A stretch of 64,000 nucleotides of DNA, from NCBI GenBank assembly GCA_037127255.1, contig JBANSL010000018.1:23409175-23473174 (forward strand), written 5' to 3'. The position numbers and the translations under genes are program-made. The DNA is from Persicaria tinctoria (taxonomy: Eukaryota; Streptophyta; Magnoliopsida; Caryophyllales; Polygonaceae). Under the pieces are notes generated by a model. The model had not been told where the DNA came from, did not search any database, and worked only from the letters and a program-made list of their open reading frames with translations. Below, one piece after another: positions 24,202-37,015 of this stretch (within the stretch, counting starts at the first letter, position 1; every line of letters begins with the position of its first letter).

Positions 24202-25744
24202 CCCTTCGGGAGCCTAAATCTCCTCCGGGAGCCAACTCTTCCTTAGGGAGCCCTATTCTCCTCCGGGAGCCCTCACCTTGCCTCCTCGGCGCTTATAATC
24301 ACCGGACACACACATGGACTCACATCCTCTTGCTCACCTTCCGTCGGCCTAGCCTAAATCCTTGCTCCGGCCGCCGCTATAATTGGCTTCCGCCGCCCTA
24401 ACTTGGGCTCGTACCCCTCTCTACTCCTGGTGGAGTACCCCCGATCTCTGTTTTAGGCCCTATGTACATCCGCGGCGATTACTTTTCACCGCTCTCAATA
24501 CTCCCTTCTCCTTCATTTGGGGCTTCGTGAGTGTCGGGTGGCCAATCCGGCCATTTCCGCTTCCGTTCTCGAGCTCTCTTTGCTCTACCATATGTACTAT
24601 CCCTTAATTTGGTCGCTTGTGGGGTAGTTTTGGGTTTTCGGGTTCTCGGATCCGCCTCCTTCTCCTTCCTCTTCCTATGATCGTCGGCGATTCCTGTTCG
24701 CCGGGGTGTCGCGTGGTGATGGAAGGGCTCGCTTCGGTCCTCCCCTGGCTCCCTTTCGCTTTCACCGCTGCGGTCGATTCCCCTGTGTTTAAACTGGTCT
24801 TCGCCGCGGTCGCCCGGGTTTGGCGCCGACTGGGCTTCGGCCGGTGGTCGCTCGGTGCTTCCTCCGCCGGAGTTCGGCTTTGATTTCACTTATCCTGTTT
24901 CCCTGCCTCTCCTTGCTCGGCACGGCTCTATGTGGCGCAATCCCGGATTCCTCGGGATTTCATCTTGCTCGGCACGGCTCTTTGAGGCGCAATCCCGGTT
25001 TTCTCGGGATTTCATTTGGTGTGCTGTGCAAGCTAGACAGCTTGTGGCCTCAAAGACTTTTATTTTTTCATTAAAATAAAAGTAAATAAAGAATCATAAC
25101 AATATACTCCGTATTGTTATTTGACTTATTTCTATTCCCTTTTAGTAAAAGGGGTTAATTAAAATTATAATAAAATCTGATATAATAATTAGTAACTGTT
25201 ATTAATAAATCCCGGTTGCGATTCCTCTTGCGTCCTTTGCCCTCTCGCGGTCGTGCTTCATTTTCTCGAGTTGGTTGGAGTTCTGTTTGTGGATTCGTGG
25301 TTAGTTTCGGTTGAGGAGCAATTTTGCGGTCCTGGTTGATCGAAGTGATCGTGTTGGTGGTGTTCGTGGTCTCCGAAGATCCTTCATCTAGGTGAAGGGA
25401 ACGTCGTGTGATCCACACTTCCCCAGGTGTCGTCTTTTCCCTACGTGGATTGCTGCTTTCCGTCTTTCCGGCGGTGAGACATCGTGTCAGTTGTGCTGTC
25501 CCATGCGCTCGCTATCCACTTCGCCACATCGGGTCTCCATCTTCTCGCTGCTGTGTCCGTTTGTGTGCTTAGGGTTTGGGGTTTTTCGGGTTTGTTTCTT
25601 GTAGTTCTTTTGTTGTATTAGGTAGTTGTTATATGTTGTATTTCTTTTTCTATGTTGTATGTTTAGACGGTTTGCCGTCTGCCGACTTTATCAGCCTCTT
25701 GAGGTCCGGGCCTATCCGGCCTCGAATTATTTCCTTATAAAAAA
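24202..25744 (+). mobile_element. polyadenylated retroposon without long ORF
   Basis: A 1.5-kb GC-richer unit starts CCCTTCGGGAGCC, ends in a short A tract at 25739-25747, and is flanked by the direct repeat AAAGGTTTTTTTTT (24186 on and 25745 on). A poly(A) tail with TSD is the mark of LINE-machinery retroposition. No ORF with RT motifs is present. The first part repeats CTCCGGGAGCC, and 24911-25015 holds a 52-bp tandem duplication. An AT-rich MITE-like patch sits at 25040-25200. The 3' end resembles plant L1-type tails. It may be an L1 with its coding part deleted, or a non-autonomous relative. Confidence 0.6.
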
Positions 25745-27905
25745 AAAGGTTTTTTTTTATCTTATGTCTTAAGGACATAGTATAATGTCTGAATAAAAAA
25801 AAATGTCAGAATAAAGTAAAAATGTAGCAGGTGAGTATACACTATAATAAAATGTTAGAATAAAGTAAAAATGTAGCAGGTGAGTATACACTATAATAAA
25901 TAAATACATTTATTAAAGATATTTAATTTTACATTTCTAAAAACTTCATTTAAACGTAATTTTAACATTTAGCCTCACATTTTTAACATAAACTGACATT
26001 TAAAACATCAAGAGACCGGAAATAAAGTCATGCATAATATTTATCGATATATGGTAATTGCCCATTACACACAACATAGTGAAATGACATAAATCAAACT
26101 TCAAGTTCATAAAACAAAACAATAGAACATTATAGTTCATATAAAAATAAAGTGATTACTCTTTTCCGCTCACGCCAACCATTTTTGCCAAGTTTTCCTT
26201 TTGTAGACTCAAGAAGTATTCGGCTTGAATAGGCGGCAACTAACTGGTCGATATCCATGGCCATTAACATCCTCACTTCGAGCTTGGATTTAATATTCCT
26301 TGTCTCTAAGAGCAACTTGTTTTTTCTCATCAGCAAGCAAACTCTTTAGGGTGTTCTAACTTGATCTGGTCACTCTCTAATCCCCTTTCCTTCAACTCTT
26401 CTAGCTTAACACGGATTTTAGAAACTGCGTTAGCATGCTCACCAAGTTTTGCTTTCTTGTTCACTTCTATAACAACAAATATCCCGCTAGAGGCAGAGTC
26501 TGAGAGGTCTCATCGTACGCACCCTTACCTCGATAAGGTCGAGATATATGTTGATTAATGGACCTAAAATCTCCTAAAAAGATAATACAATTATATTATT
26601 CTCGCCTTTCTACTAAAATGAAAAGGATATAAAGGCTCAAGGGATATATAATAAGTATACGGAGCTTGATCGATGGCTATAAAATAGGGTCATTGTTCGA
26701 ACGAATCGAATAAGTTGAATATTGTACGTTTGTTTATATTCAACTCGTTTATAAATAAATGTGATCACACTCAGTTGATTTAGCAAATAAATAAGCTCAA
26801 ATTGAGCTTTTTTTTTCCGAATATTAAGTAGTCTTACTTGTTTATAATATAATAACTTAAAGATAATTTTATAAATTTCACAAAATCCAAACGTGAACTG
26901 AGACGAACTCAGCTTTGAATCAAGCTTAAAAAGGATATGTTGATACTCAACATGTTTAATAAACGAGATTGATCCTAACTATAAAGATGCACCACATTAA
27001 ACAATGTCATATCTTAGTGATGCTTGTACGTGTTGATTTTTATTCATTTTATGGGATCAAGAACATTGAAAGTGAGTTGGAAATTGGAATCTGATTCTTG
27101 AAATGGAATCTTGTGTTGATTTTAGGGATCCTGATATTGGTATGATAATTTTTTCGCTAAAAGCATGACCTCCCCACAAATTTGGGAAATCGGCGTCGGC
27201 AAACAACGCACCGACTCCAATACAACACCAAACCCAGCAGATTCCAATCCATCAACACCGAGTGTCAGTGTCAGCAGCCCCTCCACAACAGTCCTCCACC
27301 ACTGCCCCTCCTTTCCTCTCACTGCAACTCGATCCCTATCGACTCGGGATACTGGTGTCGGCTGACACGACTGTGCGTTTGGCGAGATATCACCGTGTGG
27401 ATAACAAGACCGTTTTAGAGATGTTGTAGTAGAACAATTCATATCAGAATATGACTTGAAATGAATCTTATTTCTAAACTTTTTTTTTTAAATAAAAAAT
27501 ATATTTTTTTTTCTTAAGATTAGAAGAAGATCTAAATACAAATGACACGTTTATTTGGTAAATTGTGAGGCTGAAAGAGCAATAGAGGATAGATCACGGT
27601 CATGATACAACAAAGAAAAATCAAGCAATCCAAAGCAAAAACATCTACTATACATGTTGGCCCACATGAAAGTCGAAGAAGACTTGAGGATGAACAGAAG
27701 GAACTAGCCCACATGAAAGTCGAGGAAGACTTGAGGATGAATTGAAGGAACGCATTCGGAGTTGGGAGAGACGGATAGCATAAACCCATACGGAAAGAAT
27801 CATCTCTTAGAAAATGGTGGATACTCTTCTTTTTTAGCTGAAATCTTTTTTTTTTTTTGGACAAAAATTGATGTGGTTCGAATTCGGTTGAATTGTTGGA
27901 AGTTG
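25745..27905. other. intergenic, repeats but no gene recognised
   Basis: Contains a 45-bp tandem duplication (about 25807-25895, unit with GTAGCAGGTGAGTATACAC) and a 48-bp one (about 27658-27755, unit with CCCACATGAAAGTCGA). At 26690-26985 there is an old repeat with GTTTATAAATAAATG / AATAAACGAG words that resembles hAT subterminal sequence. A short minus-strand Lys/Glu-rich frame at 26130-26336 could be a transposon ORF1 relic, but I cannot support a family. Confidence 0.45.
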
Positions 27906-27910
27906 AAACT

Positions 27911-28165
27911 TGTTGAGTCACGATCAAGTGAAGCTTAGCTAAGCTTGAGTGAGGATGTATTGTGTATGTGTGCACCTCACTTGTAGAAGAGCAATTCTCT
28001 TGTAACCAACCTTCCTCTCTATAAATAGGAAGGCAGGAAAACATGTAAAACAACTAAGAAATCCAAGTTGTTACATTCATCTTCCACCTCTGTGTTTCTC
28101 TCCTTTCTTCCGCCATTACAGCACATTGAAAGCTTCGTTTCTCTACTCGATTACAGCTTCTATCA
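27911..28165 (+). repeat. 5' LTR of the split copia element
   Basis: A 255-bp LTR, TGTTGAGTCACG to CTTCTATCA. It contains CTATAAATAG (a TATA box) near 28018 and ends directly before the primer site TGGTATCAGAGC (28166-28177). Confidence 0.95.
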
Positions 28166-29340
28166 TGGTATCAGAGCTAGAGAACAGCTTCGACAATCGG
28201 AGAACTGAGATCGGTGTCGTCGATCCTATGAGCGAGTTGTTTCTCCACCATTCCGATCATCCGAGCTGCGTCCTCTATACACGCCTTCTTGATGGCCGCA
28301 ATTTCAGTCACCGGAGGAGTTCTGTAGAGGTTTCGCTTATGGCAAAGAACAAATTCGGTTTTGTCACCGGATCATGTCAACGTCCGGCGACAGATCCTCT
28401 TCTCCAGCAAGTCTGGGATAGATGCAATCATATGGTGATTTCTTGGCTAATTCATTCAGTGGAGAAAGATATTGTAGAATCAATCATCTATTGTCGAACT
28501 GCTTGTCAAGCATGGCGTCAATTGACAAATCGATTTGGATCTGCTAATCAAACAAGGCTGTATCAGGTCCAGAAGAATCTTGTTGCAGTAGAGCAAGGTA
28601 CCTTGGGGATCCCTGAGTACTTCACCGAATTCAAGCGACTCTGGGACGAGTATGTGCTTTTGGTTGAAGGTGAATTGTGTGATTGTGGATCCAATGTTGT
28701 TGTGACCAGGTTGATCTAGAATCAACAAGTGATTCAATTCCTCATGGGATTAACAGATGCTTATAGAACTGTTCGTGGAAACATTCTAATGATAAATCCT
28801 CCACCAGACATTGATGAAACATTCAGGTTTCTGATTCAAGAAGAGCACCAGCGAGGAATGAGTAAGGGATCTTCAAATGAAAGTGATGGTGTTGCGTTTG
28901 CTTCACAATCCAGGGGAAGCAATTCTGGATTCAAGAAGCCTCTTTTCTGTGAGCATTGCAAAGTCATTGGGCATGCCATGGACAAGTGTTGGAATATCCA
29001 TGGATATCCCAACAATGGGAATACAAGGAGCTTTTGTGATCACTGCAAGGTTGGTGGACACACCATGGAGAAGTGTTGGAAGCTTCATGGTTATCCATGA
29101 TCTTCTTCCACTCCTTCTACAACCAACAACAACAACAACAACAACAGTTCAAGTCCATTCTGCACTCATTGCAAGTCCCTTGGACATGTCATAGAGAAAT
29201 GTTGGAAGCTTCATGGCTATCCAACTGATGCTTCCACTTCTGGCAAAGGTAAGAAGATGGCAACCACAACTTCTTCTTCATCAAACATCACTCAAGAACA
29301 ATATCAACAATTGATCAATTAACATCCTACAGAATCATGA
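28166..29340 (+). pseudogene. copia gag with three zinc knuckles, broken by stops
   Basis: Gag reads through the UBN2-type region (CNHMVISWLIHSVEKDI, TRLYQVQKNLVAV, FTEFKRLWDEY). A stop near 28719 interrupts it, and it resumes with QQVIQFLMGLTDAYRTVRGN. It then shows three CX2CX4HX4C units in a row: CEHCKVIGHAMDKC, CDHCKVGGHTMEKC and CTHCKSLGHVIEKC (about 28948-29210), each followed by a HGYP tail. Copia gag proteins usually have one such knuckle. A stop between units two and three shows decay. Confidence 0.85.
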
Positions 29341-30712
29341 AGTGAAGGATCTCACTGCTTTATTGGCAGGTAAATCATCTTGTTTCTTTTCTTCATTGCT
29401 AAATACTAATTGGATTCTAGACAGTGGATCCACAGACCACATGACCCCAAACATAAGCCTATTTCATTCATACACAACCCTTGACAAACCCTCATCTATA
29501 ACCATGCCTAACAACAAAAGAGCCAACATATCCTACATTGGTACCATTCATATTACCCCTGAAATCTCCTTAAGGAGTACTTCATGTGCCTGATTTTCAT
29601 TACAACCTATTGTCAATCAAGAAGCTTATTCGTGACATTCAATCTAATATCCTTTTTACCCCATCATCATGCATAATTCAGGGCCCTTCGATGAGGAAGC
29701 CTCTAGTCATTGGAACTGAGGATAAAGGTCTTTACATTGCACACAAGTCTCATGAGCTAGACTCTTTCCCTGCTTTAACTACTGTTTTACAACATCATTT
29801 CCCTCGATGTAAAACTGTTTCTAGAGAGCATATCACTACTGTGTCTGCTACTGATGTTTTTACTGCATCTTGCAAGGCTAAATTGTTGCATTGTCGAATG
29901 GGACATATACCTTTTCATCAAATAAAGTTCATTGATGCATATGTGAATGCTCATTCTGAATCTGTGCGTCAAATTTTCCCACAAGCTAAATTGCATAGAC
30001 GTCCTTTTCCTCTTAGACAACACAGGTCTGATTCCCTATTTCATTTGGTGTATTTTGACACCTGGGGTCCCTACAAACAGCATACTCACAATGGTCATAG
30101 ATTCTTTCTCACTTTGGTTGATGATTACACCAAGTGTACTTGGACCTACCTCATGGCATCTAAATCAAACACATTGCCTGTCATTCGAAATTTTGTCTCC
30201 CTTGTCCAAAATCAGTTTTAATCATCCATTAAGGCCATGAGATCTGATAATGCTGCAGAATTTTGTGATCAATCCATGAAGGATTTCTTTGCCAGGGATG
30301 GCATTATTCATCAAACTTCCTGTGTTGATTCACCTTAACAAAATGGGGTTGTTGAGAGAAAACATAAACACTTGTTGGAGGTGGCTCGTGCATTGAAACT
30401 TCAATTCAATGTCCCACTCAAATATTGGGGAGAATGTATCCCGACTGCTACATATCTGATCAACCGAAGCCCCTTACCTGTTCTGACAAATAAAACTCCA
30501 TATGAGATGTTGTTTATCAAGCCACCTTCTATACACATCTAAGAGTCTTTGGATGTTTGTGTTTTGTGAGTACCTTAAAGAAGGGAAGGGACAAATTACA
30601 ACCCCGTGCTTCACCTTGTGTCTTCCTGGGATATTCTTATGGGAAAAGTTCCTATATCGTCCTTAATATTCAAACCAATATTGTCTTCCGATCCATTCAA
30701 GAGATGTGGTTT
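29341..30712 (+). pseudogene. copia protease and integrase, truncated at the break
   Basis: The protease signature WILDSGSTDHMTPN lies at about 29410. Integrase follows with LLHCRMGHIPFHQIKF (about 29880), YFDTWGPYKQHTHNG, LTLVDDYTKCTWTYL and, after a stop at 30220, SDNAAEFCDQ and [18 protein letters not shown]. The C-terminal block ([16 protein letters not shown]) breaks off after SRDVVF at about 30712. Several stops are present. The abrupt end inside the integrase C-terminal region marks the left edge of the 17-kb interruption. Confidence 0.85.
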
Positions 30713-32050
30713 TCTTGATTACAACCACATCTCTGCAATCGAGGGAAGATTACCCCCAAATTGTAAACATGGAAGAAACGGTTAGTGAATACATTATGGG
30801 TGGTAGATGGTGGATGGAAAAACTTAACAATAGACTATCGGTTAACATAGTCAAAGAGATCTTGGACATTCCTCCTCCCATCTCTACTTCTGAGGATAGG
30901 TTATATTGGTGGCCGGATAGAGAGGGTTGGTTCACCACTTCGAGTGCATACAAACTAATCACGTCTCAATTTTCTTTGACCCTAGATAATAACGCATGGA
31001 TATGAAACTTGGATATTCCACCTAAGGTTAAAAGTTTTCTGTGAAAGGTTTGTCATGATGGTCTCCCAACTACCTCTAGGCTAGCCCAATGTGGGTCATT
31101 TGTTCCTTCCACTTGTAGCCTGTGCAATTGTGCAACCGAAGATGATGTTCACCTCTTGTTAGAATGTCATTATGTGTGTTCTTTATTTCATTTCTCGTCT
31201 CGGATAAATTCAATAATATCCAGTATGATAACTCGTTCTCGGGATATTAAACCTATCATTTCCTTCATTGGGAACAATCTTGCTTTTGCGGCTAAGGTGG
31301 AAATTGCCTTTGCTTGGTGGTCAGCCTGGTACATTCGGAACCAACATGTGTTTAGGCAGGTTCCTGTCCCGCCTAGAGATACTTCAATACATATTATTAA
31401 ATCTCACAAGGAGGATTGGAGTTAAACATCTCAAATGGAGTGTAGTCTAGATGAGGATTTCCTCTCACACAAACAAAATTCTAACCACCCAAAGATAAAA
31501 AAATAAGCATAACAAGGTTATATGGCGTAAACCCCCGAGGGGAACTCTCAAGCTCAATTTTGATGGATCTATAATTATGAACAATGACAGCTCGGCTGGA
31601 GCCATAATCCGGGATTGGAAAGGACACCCAATACAAATATGCTATCAAAAACTTGGTAAACAAAGTCCTCTAAAAGCGGAAGCTCTTGCTTTGAAACTGG
31701 GAATCCAACACGTTACTCGACTTTATATCGACAAAATCTACATTGAAGGTGATTCTAGCATAATTATAAACCACCTCAACTAAAAATTTAAAATTCCCTG
31801 GGAAATTGAATTAATCATGTCAGATGTTAAACTCCTTTTATCGACTATGAAAGAAGTTTCCTTCTTTCATGTTCCCCGTTTAAGCAATAGAGTGGCGGAT
31901 AAGGTTGCACACTTTTGCCACTTTGTCTGGGGTGTCGATATTCACAGCAATTTAGGTCTTTTAGACCTCATCCGAAAGGATGCTGCCGGATAGAGCTCGC
32001 TTGCCCGAATTTTTTCCTAACCAAAAAAAAAACCTAAGAGAAAAAAAAAA
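30713..32050 (+). mobile_element. 5'-truncated L1-type LINE (zinc-binding RT tail and RNase H)
   Basis: Translation gives the C-terminal part of a plant non-LTR retrotransposon. WWMEKLNNRLSVNIVKEIL and the LYWWPDREGWFTTSSAYKL block are followed by the zf-RVT region (TCSLCNCATEDDVHLLLEC), a linker with SAWYIRNQHVF, then RNase H motifs (GTLKLNFDGS, KAEALALKLG, VPRLSNRVADKVAHF). It ends in an A-rich tail at about 32022-32050. Several stops and one frameshift make it a pseudogene. It abuts the broken copia integrase directly, so its left edge coincides with the copia break. Confidence 0.85.
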
Positions 32051-33387
32051 CTTCCTACAAAATAAAACTATTGGGAATTGAATTTAAGATATCATAATTC
32101 AAATTTTCATCCCATACTAATTAAACTTCATTATTCCTTTTTAAACTCTTTTAACACTAAAATTACTAAAAATTATAAAATAAAAACACATTTTTTCAAA
32201 ATTTCTCTAATGAGTTGGGAGCTCGAGTCATCCTATGCCTCAATCCGCCCCTAATTACATGATATTGCAAATTGATATATATAGAGAAGAAACGGTTAAT
32301 ACATAGAGACGAGTAACAAATTAACCACCAAACTTTCAACTTTCAATAATCAAATTCTTATAAAATTTAGGAGTGGTGGTGAACAAAAAATCATAACCAT
32401 AAATAGTCAGAGTACGTGCTCAAAGCGTATGACATCTGATTGCGGCATTGTAGTCGCGCTTTGTATTGAGTCGATATATGTCATTCGTCGGCATATATGC
32501 ATCTGTTTAATGTGTGTACAGTAATCTCATCGATCCACCCGTGATTTTACAAAGTTAGACAACTATAACTTGATTGGTAATAGAGTTTTTAAAGTTTAAA
32601 TCATTCTATCTAAATTTAATAAGATAATGTTAACCTCCATTCCGATTAGACCTGTCAATCGAGTTAGTAAATTCGGGTTCGAGTTATTATGGTTCTGGGT
32701 AAATCGAGTTTCAGATTAATTGGATTACTAGTCGTCCCGGGTCAAGTCAAATTGGATTTGTCTTAGGTTTGGGTAAAAACTCAAACTTTTTAAAAATATT
32801 ATCAAAATTAAATTGTAATATAAATATATCAAATTAAACTAAATAATAATATTCTAATTAAATTTATAAATATAATAATAATAATAATATATTAATATTT
32901 TAAGCATAAAAAAATTATATTTATACAAATAAGTATTCCAAACATACTATAATTATAAAATATATATGTTATTTAACTTATGAGTAACCTTAACTAACAC
33001 AATTGCAAGACAAATCTACGTGGAGCTAGTCAATCTTGCGTCTGTGTGGCATTTACATGGTGCTGACTCACCGGGTCGATTTTGACCCAACGCGTCATCA
33101 GGTCTCGACTCTAAAAATCTCGGGTCATTCAGATTCAGGTCGATTTCAAGTCCCGATCGCGAATCTAAAACACCGAATTCAAACCCAAAAACAAAATTAC
33201 TGACCATATGGATGAGATTTTTCGGATCGGGTAATGTTTTAATAGATCTAACTCCAGTGCCATGGAAATGGAATTTCATAGGCGTACGTGCATGTACCTA
33301 GCTAGCTAGTTGCAAACTTAAATTTGAACCGCAATTATATACTCCGTATTGATCATTTATTGGATTTTATTCTTTGAAACTATAATC
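32051..33387. other. intergenic repeats, no gene seen
   Basis: AT-rich. A hAT-like end (GCCTCAATCCGCCCCTAA) stands at about 32235. Between about 32648 and 33252 the ends TTAGACCTGTCAA and, inverted, TTAGATCTATTAA bracket GGGTCGGGT-like subterminal words, consistent with an old hAT element without a clear TSD. Confidence 0.4.
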
Positions 33388-36219
33388 TAGGGGTGGGCAC
33401 AAATACCGCAAATCCCGGGCCCGTCCCGGTCCCGTCCCCAGGGACGGAGCCAGAAACTTATCGAAGTGGGGGAGGGGGGCATAATTTTGTACAAATTGTT
33501 TAGTTCATCTTCGATAGATTTTTTTTTAAGTTTAGCATATCAAAATTATGATATTTTAGTTTAAACGACGATGTTTTAGTTCAAAACAATATTTTTTTTA
33601 GTTCAAAACAATAACATTTTTGCTCAAAACTATACTGTTTTAGTTCAAAACTAGTCTATTCCCCGTGCTTTGCACGGGTCTAATGCAAAAATATTAGAGA
33701 ATGCCAAATTATAATACCAGTTTTTTCATATTTAAATGTAAAAATATTAACATTGAAAAAAGTATACTCATCGATCTACAAAAAAAATTGATAACCTACA
33801 TTTTATGATAATTTTAATATAGTTTCATAAAAAAATTAAATAATGTCATAGAATTATTTTTCAAATGAAATTAAAACTCCATCCTTAATTAACAATCATA
33901 AATTTCTAAAAAAATTAAAACAAATTGAATAGATAAAGAATAACTACAAAGTAGAAACAAATCTAATTTGAGCGAGAAAATAAACATGTAATTGAATTGT
34001 TTGCCCTCCTAACATACATAAGATCAATCATAAAATCTCAAAAATCTCTAATCCCGGATACCACCTTCTTCAAAATAAAACTCACACGTTCATCAAATGG
34101 GTTTTTTATTCTCTTGAGCATATTGAAGTTTCATAATTAAGTAAAAAAACCACTTGTCTCGCCTAAAACCTATTGTATACTCAATTTAAAAATAAAAATT
34201 AATCACGTAAAAAATAATCAATTATTATTGTTCTAGCTTATAACCAATTAGTAATTTAAAATAAAGTATTTATAGAAAAAAGTACTCTAGTTCTTTGGAT
34301 AATTTAAAAAAATTGGCATCAATAGAATATAAGATAAACTTAAAGATTCATATTCATAACCACCTATCAAAATCATAAATAAAATAATTAATTCTATCAG
34401 TACAATTATCATATTTTAAACCAATAACAAATCAAATACAAATTATTTTCATGTACACTAATACCCTAAAAAATAACTAAAATAATTTATAAATTTAATT
34501 TCAACAGTTAAAGTTCAAACCTATGATATGATATAAATCTTTTTTTTTTTGTGATAAGATAAGAATTCGAAGGTCTTATAGACCTGATATAAATCATCTA
34601 TGGTTATGTGTAGCCGTGTAGGTTATAGTTTACAAATAGTGGAAGATGTTATAAACAGCTGTGCGGACGGGATCCGTTGTCCCAAATGGGACAACCCCTT
34701 GATTTGGCCTCCCCCATTCCCATAATTAAAAAATGATTAAAATTTTAAAAAAAATGTTAAAGGGTGGGTTTTTTTTTATGAGGAAGGATAGTGTGGGAAT
34801 CGAGATTTTGACACACGAATATAAATGAAAAAAAATCTAATTTCTACCTAATTCTCGTCTTCTCCTCCTAAACTATACAGTAACATTTAATCTCTGGTTT
34901 TCTTCATTTCTCCTTCTGAAATCTAATTAAACACAAACCATGGAGATAGGACACAACAAATTGATTCCGTTAAAGGTTCACATTTTTTAAACTCCATCAT
35001 ATTGAAATCCAACGTGGCATTATATTGTGGATCTTAATTAGTAAAACATTAATATTACAATAAATACATGACCATTTAATTAACCATTAAATTAAAGAAT
35101 ATTTAAAAACCAATACTGCTATTAAACAATAATTGATTAAAAGGGCTACGATATATAACTAATTAAAAGTTTATAGTAATTAATACTCCATTTTTTATGG
35201 CTATGCAAGTTTTGACTGTACTACTATAATGAGTTGACAACAAATATGTATATATATAATAAATAAGATATATTGTAGATATATAATATCCTACATAGAT
35301 AAATCTATATATAGGCCATTCAGATGGTTTTTTTCAAGTGAATAATAATTTACCATAAATAACAATTATTTTCTAAATTAATTATGAAAAGAAATAAAGA
35401 AAAAATAGGTGGAAAAAATTTCATACGTGGCGCACCATTTTAGGAGTAAAAAAAGGCGGGAAAATTTTGAAGGAGAGTGCGACACGTGGCATATCCAGCT
35501 TCTACTTTAGTGTTGTTTAGGATGATAATATTTTAGTTCAACATTGTGTCATTAACTATTGTATATATTTTCTCTTTATACGAATAAAACGATGTTGATT
35601 TAGTCTATAACAACATTATTTTTATCTAAAAAGACACCGTTTGAAACCTTACGATTCAATATGCAATTTGTTGTTCTCTTATCCTACAATAGCGTGTAAC
35701 AAGATATAAAAATTTAAAACTTGCACAATTTCTTATCTGATGGTTGAATTTAGTAATATAACCTCTTGTTTCGAAGCTCTTAAGCTGAATTATATTATTA
35801 AAATATCAAGCTAAGTAAAATATAAAAGTATTGTGGTTTATTAAAAGATATTTCAAATAATTAATATGTGCTGAATTTTCAATCATTCATAACTTTTTAC
35901 TCGGTTATCTGATTAAGGCTTATAATATATCAAAACAAAGTTATCGACAAGTAGAACAAGTATAGGTAACTCCTCGGATGATAGGAGGGGCGTATGCTCC
36001 CCCTTTCCCCGCGCTAGCTCCGCCTATGACCGTCTCGATCCCGGTGGGATTTGAAAAAAAAATAGTGAATCCCGTCCCGGTCCCGTCCCGCAAAATTTAT
36101 GCTGGACGGGACGCGGGACGGAGATTTTTTATCCCGCAAATCCCATCTCGTCCCGCATATATATTATATATATTTTTTATATTATATATTATATACATAA
36201 ATACAGTATACATAACATA

Positions 36220-36250
<31 letters not shown>

Positions 36251-36650
36251 CATATATGCACCGTATATATATGCAGTGTGTGAATGTATATATACCGTGT
36301 ATATATAAGTATATGTCTATGCACTATAGATCATACAATGACTCAAACTATCAATACAGTGTATACATAAGTATATAAATGTACGTATATCTATGTAGTG
36401 TGTATAAAATATTGTGGGTATACAATATATATGAGAAACTATAAAATATAAATATTATAAATTTATAAGTGTTATGTCTTTTAGATATTAGATAATTTAA
36501 AATATTTTTTTATGCGAGGGACAAGGCCCGTCCCGTCCCGTGAGGGATTGAAAAAAAAAAAAAAATCCTGTCCCGGTCCCGTCTCGCAAAAATTACGCGG
36601 GACGGAATGCGGAACGATCCCCATCCCGTCCCGTCCCGTCCCACTATTTC
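33388..36650. mobile_element. hAT element of GGGAC-rich family, interrupted by a second element
   Basis: The left end TAGGGGTGGGCACAAAT plus CCCGTCCC-rich sequence stops at 33438 and continues at 36029 (GATCCCGGTGGGATTT ...). The joined order matches the right end of the intact element at 62266-63405 read in reverse. The right end at 36513-36650 has GGGACAAGGCCCGTCCC and CGTCCCGTCCCGTCCC but lacks the terminal GCCCACCCCTA, so it is truncated. The interior between 36160 and 36500 is TA/TG-rich microsatellite. Confidence 0.7.
33439..36028. mobile_element. second hAT-like element nested in the first
   Basis: Starts CAGGGACGGAGCCAG and ends with the inverted form CTAGCTCCGCCTATG (11 of 15 matching). 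Flanking 8-mers CCCGTCCC (33431-33438) and ACCGTCTC (36029-36036) could be a decayed 8-bp TSD. The 2.6-kb interior is AT-rich, has no ORF, and contains shorter repeats. Removing it restores the outer hAT family sequence, which supports the nested insertion. Confidence 0.6.
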
Positions 36651-36924
36651 ACATCGCTTTTTATTTGTTTTATTATATCATTATTTCACATAATTATTTA
36701 GGGATTTCTTTCTATACTTTTAGTTTCTCTAAACTATTTCAATTAAAAAAATGTCATATTTAAATTTAATGTTTTCATTCAATATTGTTTTAAAAGTAAT
36801 TCTTCTTGAATTTTTCCCTATATTTTTGTAAAAATCTTCTTAATAGGTATAAAAAGAATATTTAACAAAATAATTTTAGTATTTTTAAGGTAATATAATA
36901 TATTTAAATGATATTTGCACCAAG

Positions 36925-37015
36925 AGTGTTATCTAGCTCAAGTGGTAAATGAAGGAAAGAAGGAGAATCAAAATGATCAAAAGGTCTTGGGGTTCAAATC
37001 TTAAATCCTTCCCTT
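36925..37015 (+). other. tRNA-derived SINE-like head
   Basis: An A-box-like TCTAGCTCAAGTGGTAA at 36932 and a B-box-like GGGGTTCAAATCT at about 36991 are spaced as in tRNA-derived SINEs. No clear tail or TSD is visible, so this is probably an old fragment. Confidence 0.45.

Noticed and set aside
24479..24889. Minus-strand 136-codon ORF in the retroposon
   Set aside because: Low-complexity charged sequence without recognisable motif, antisense to the polyadenylated element.
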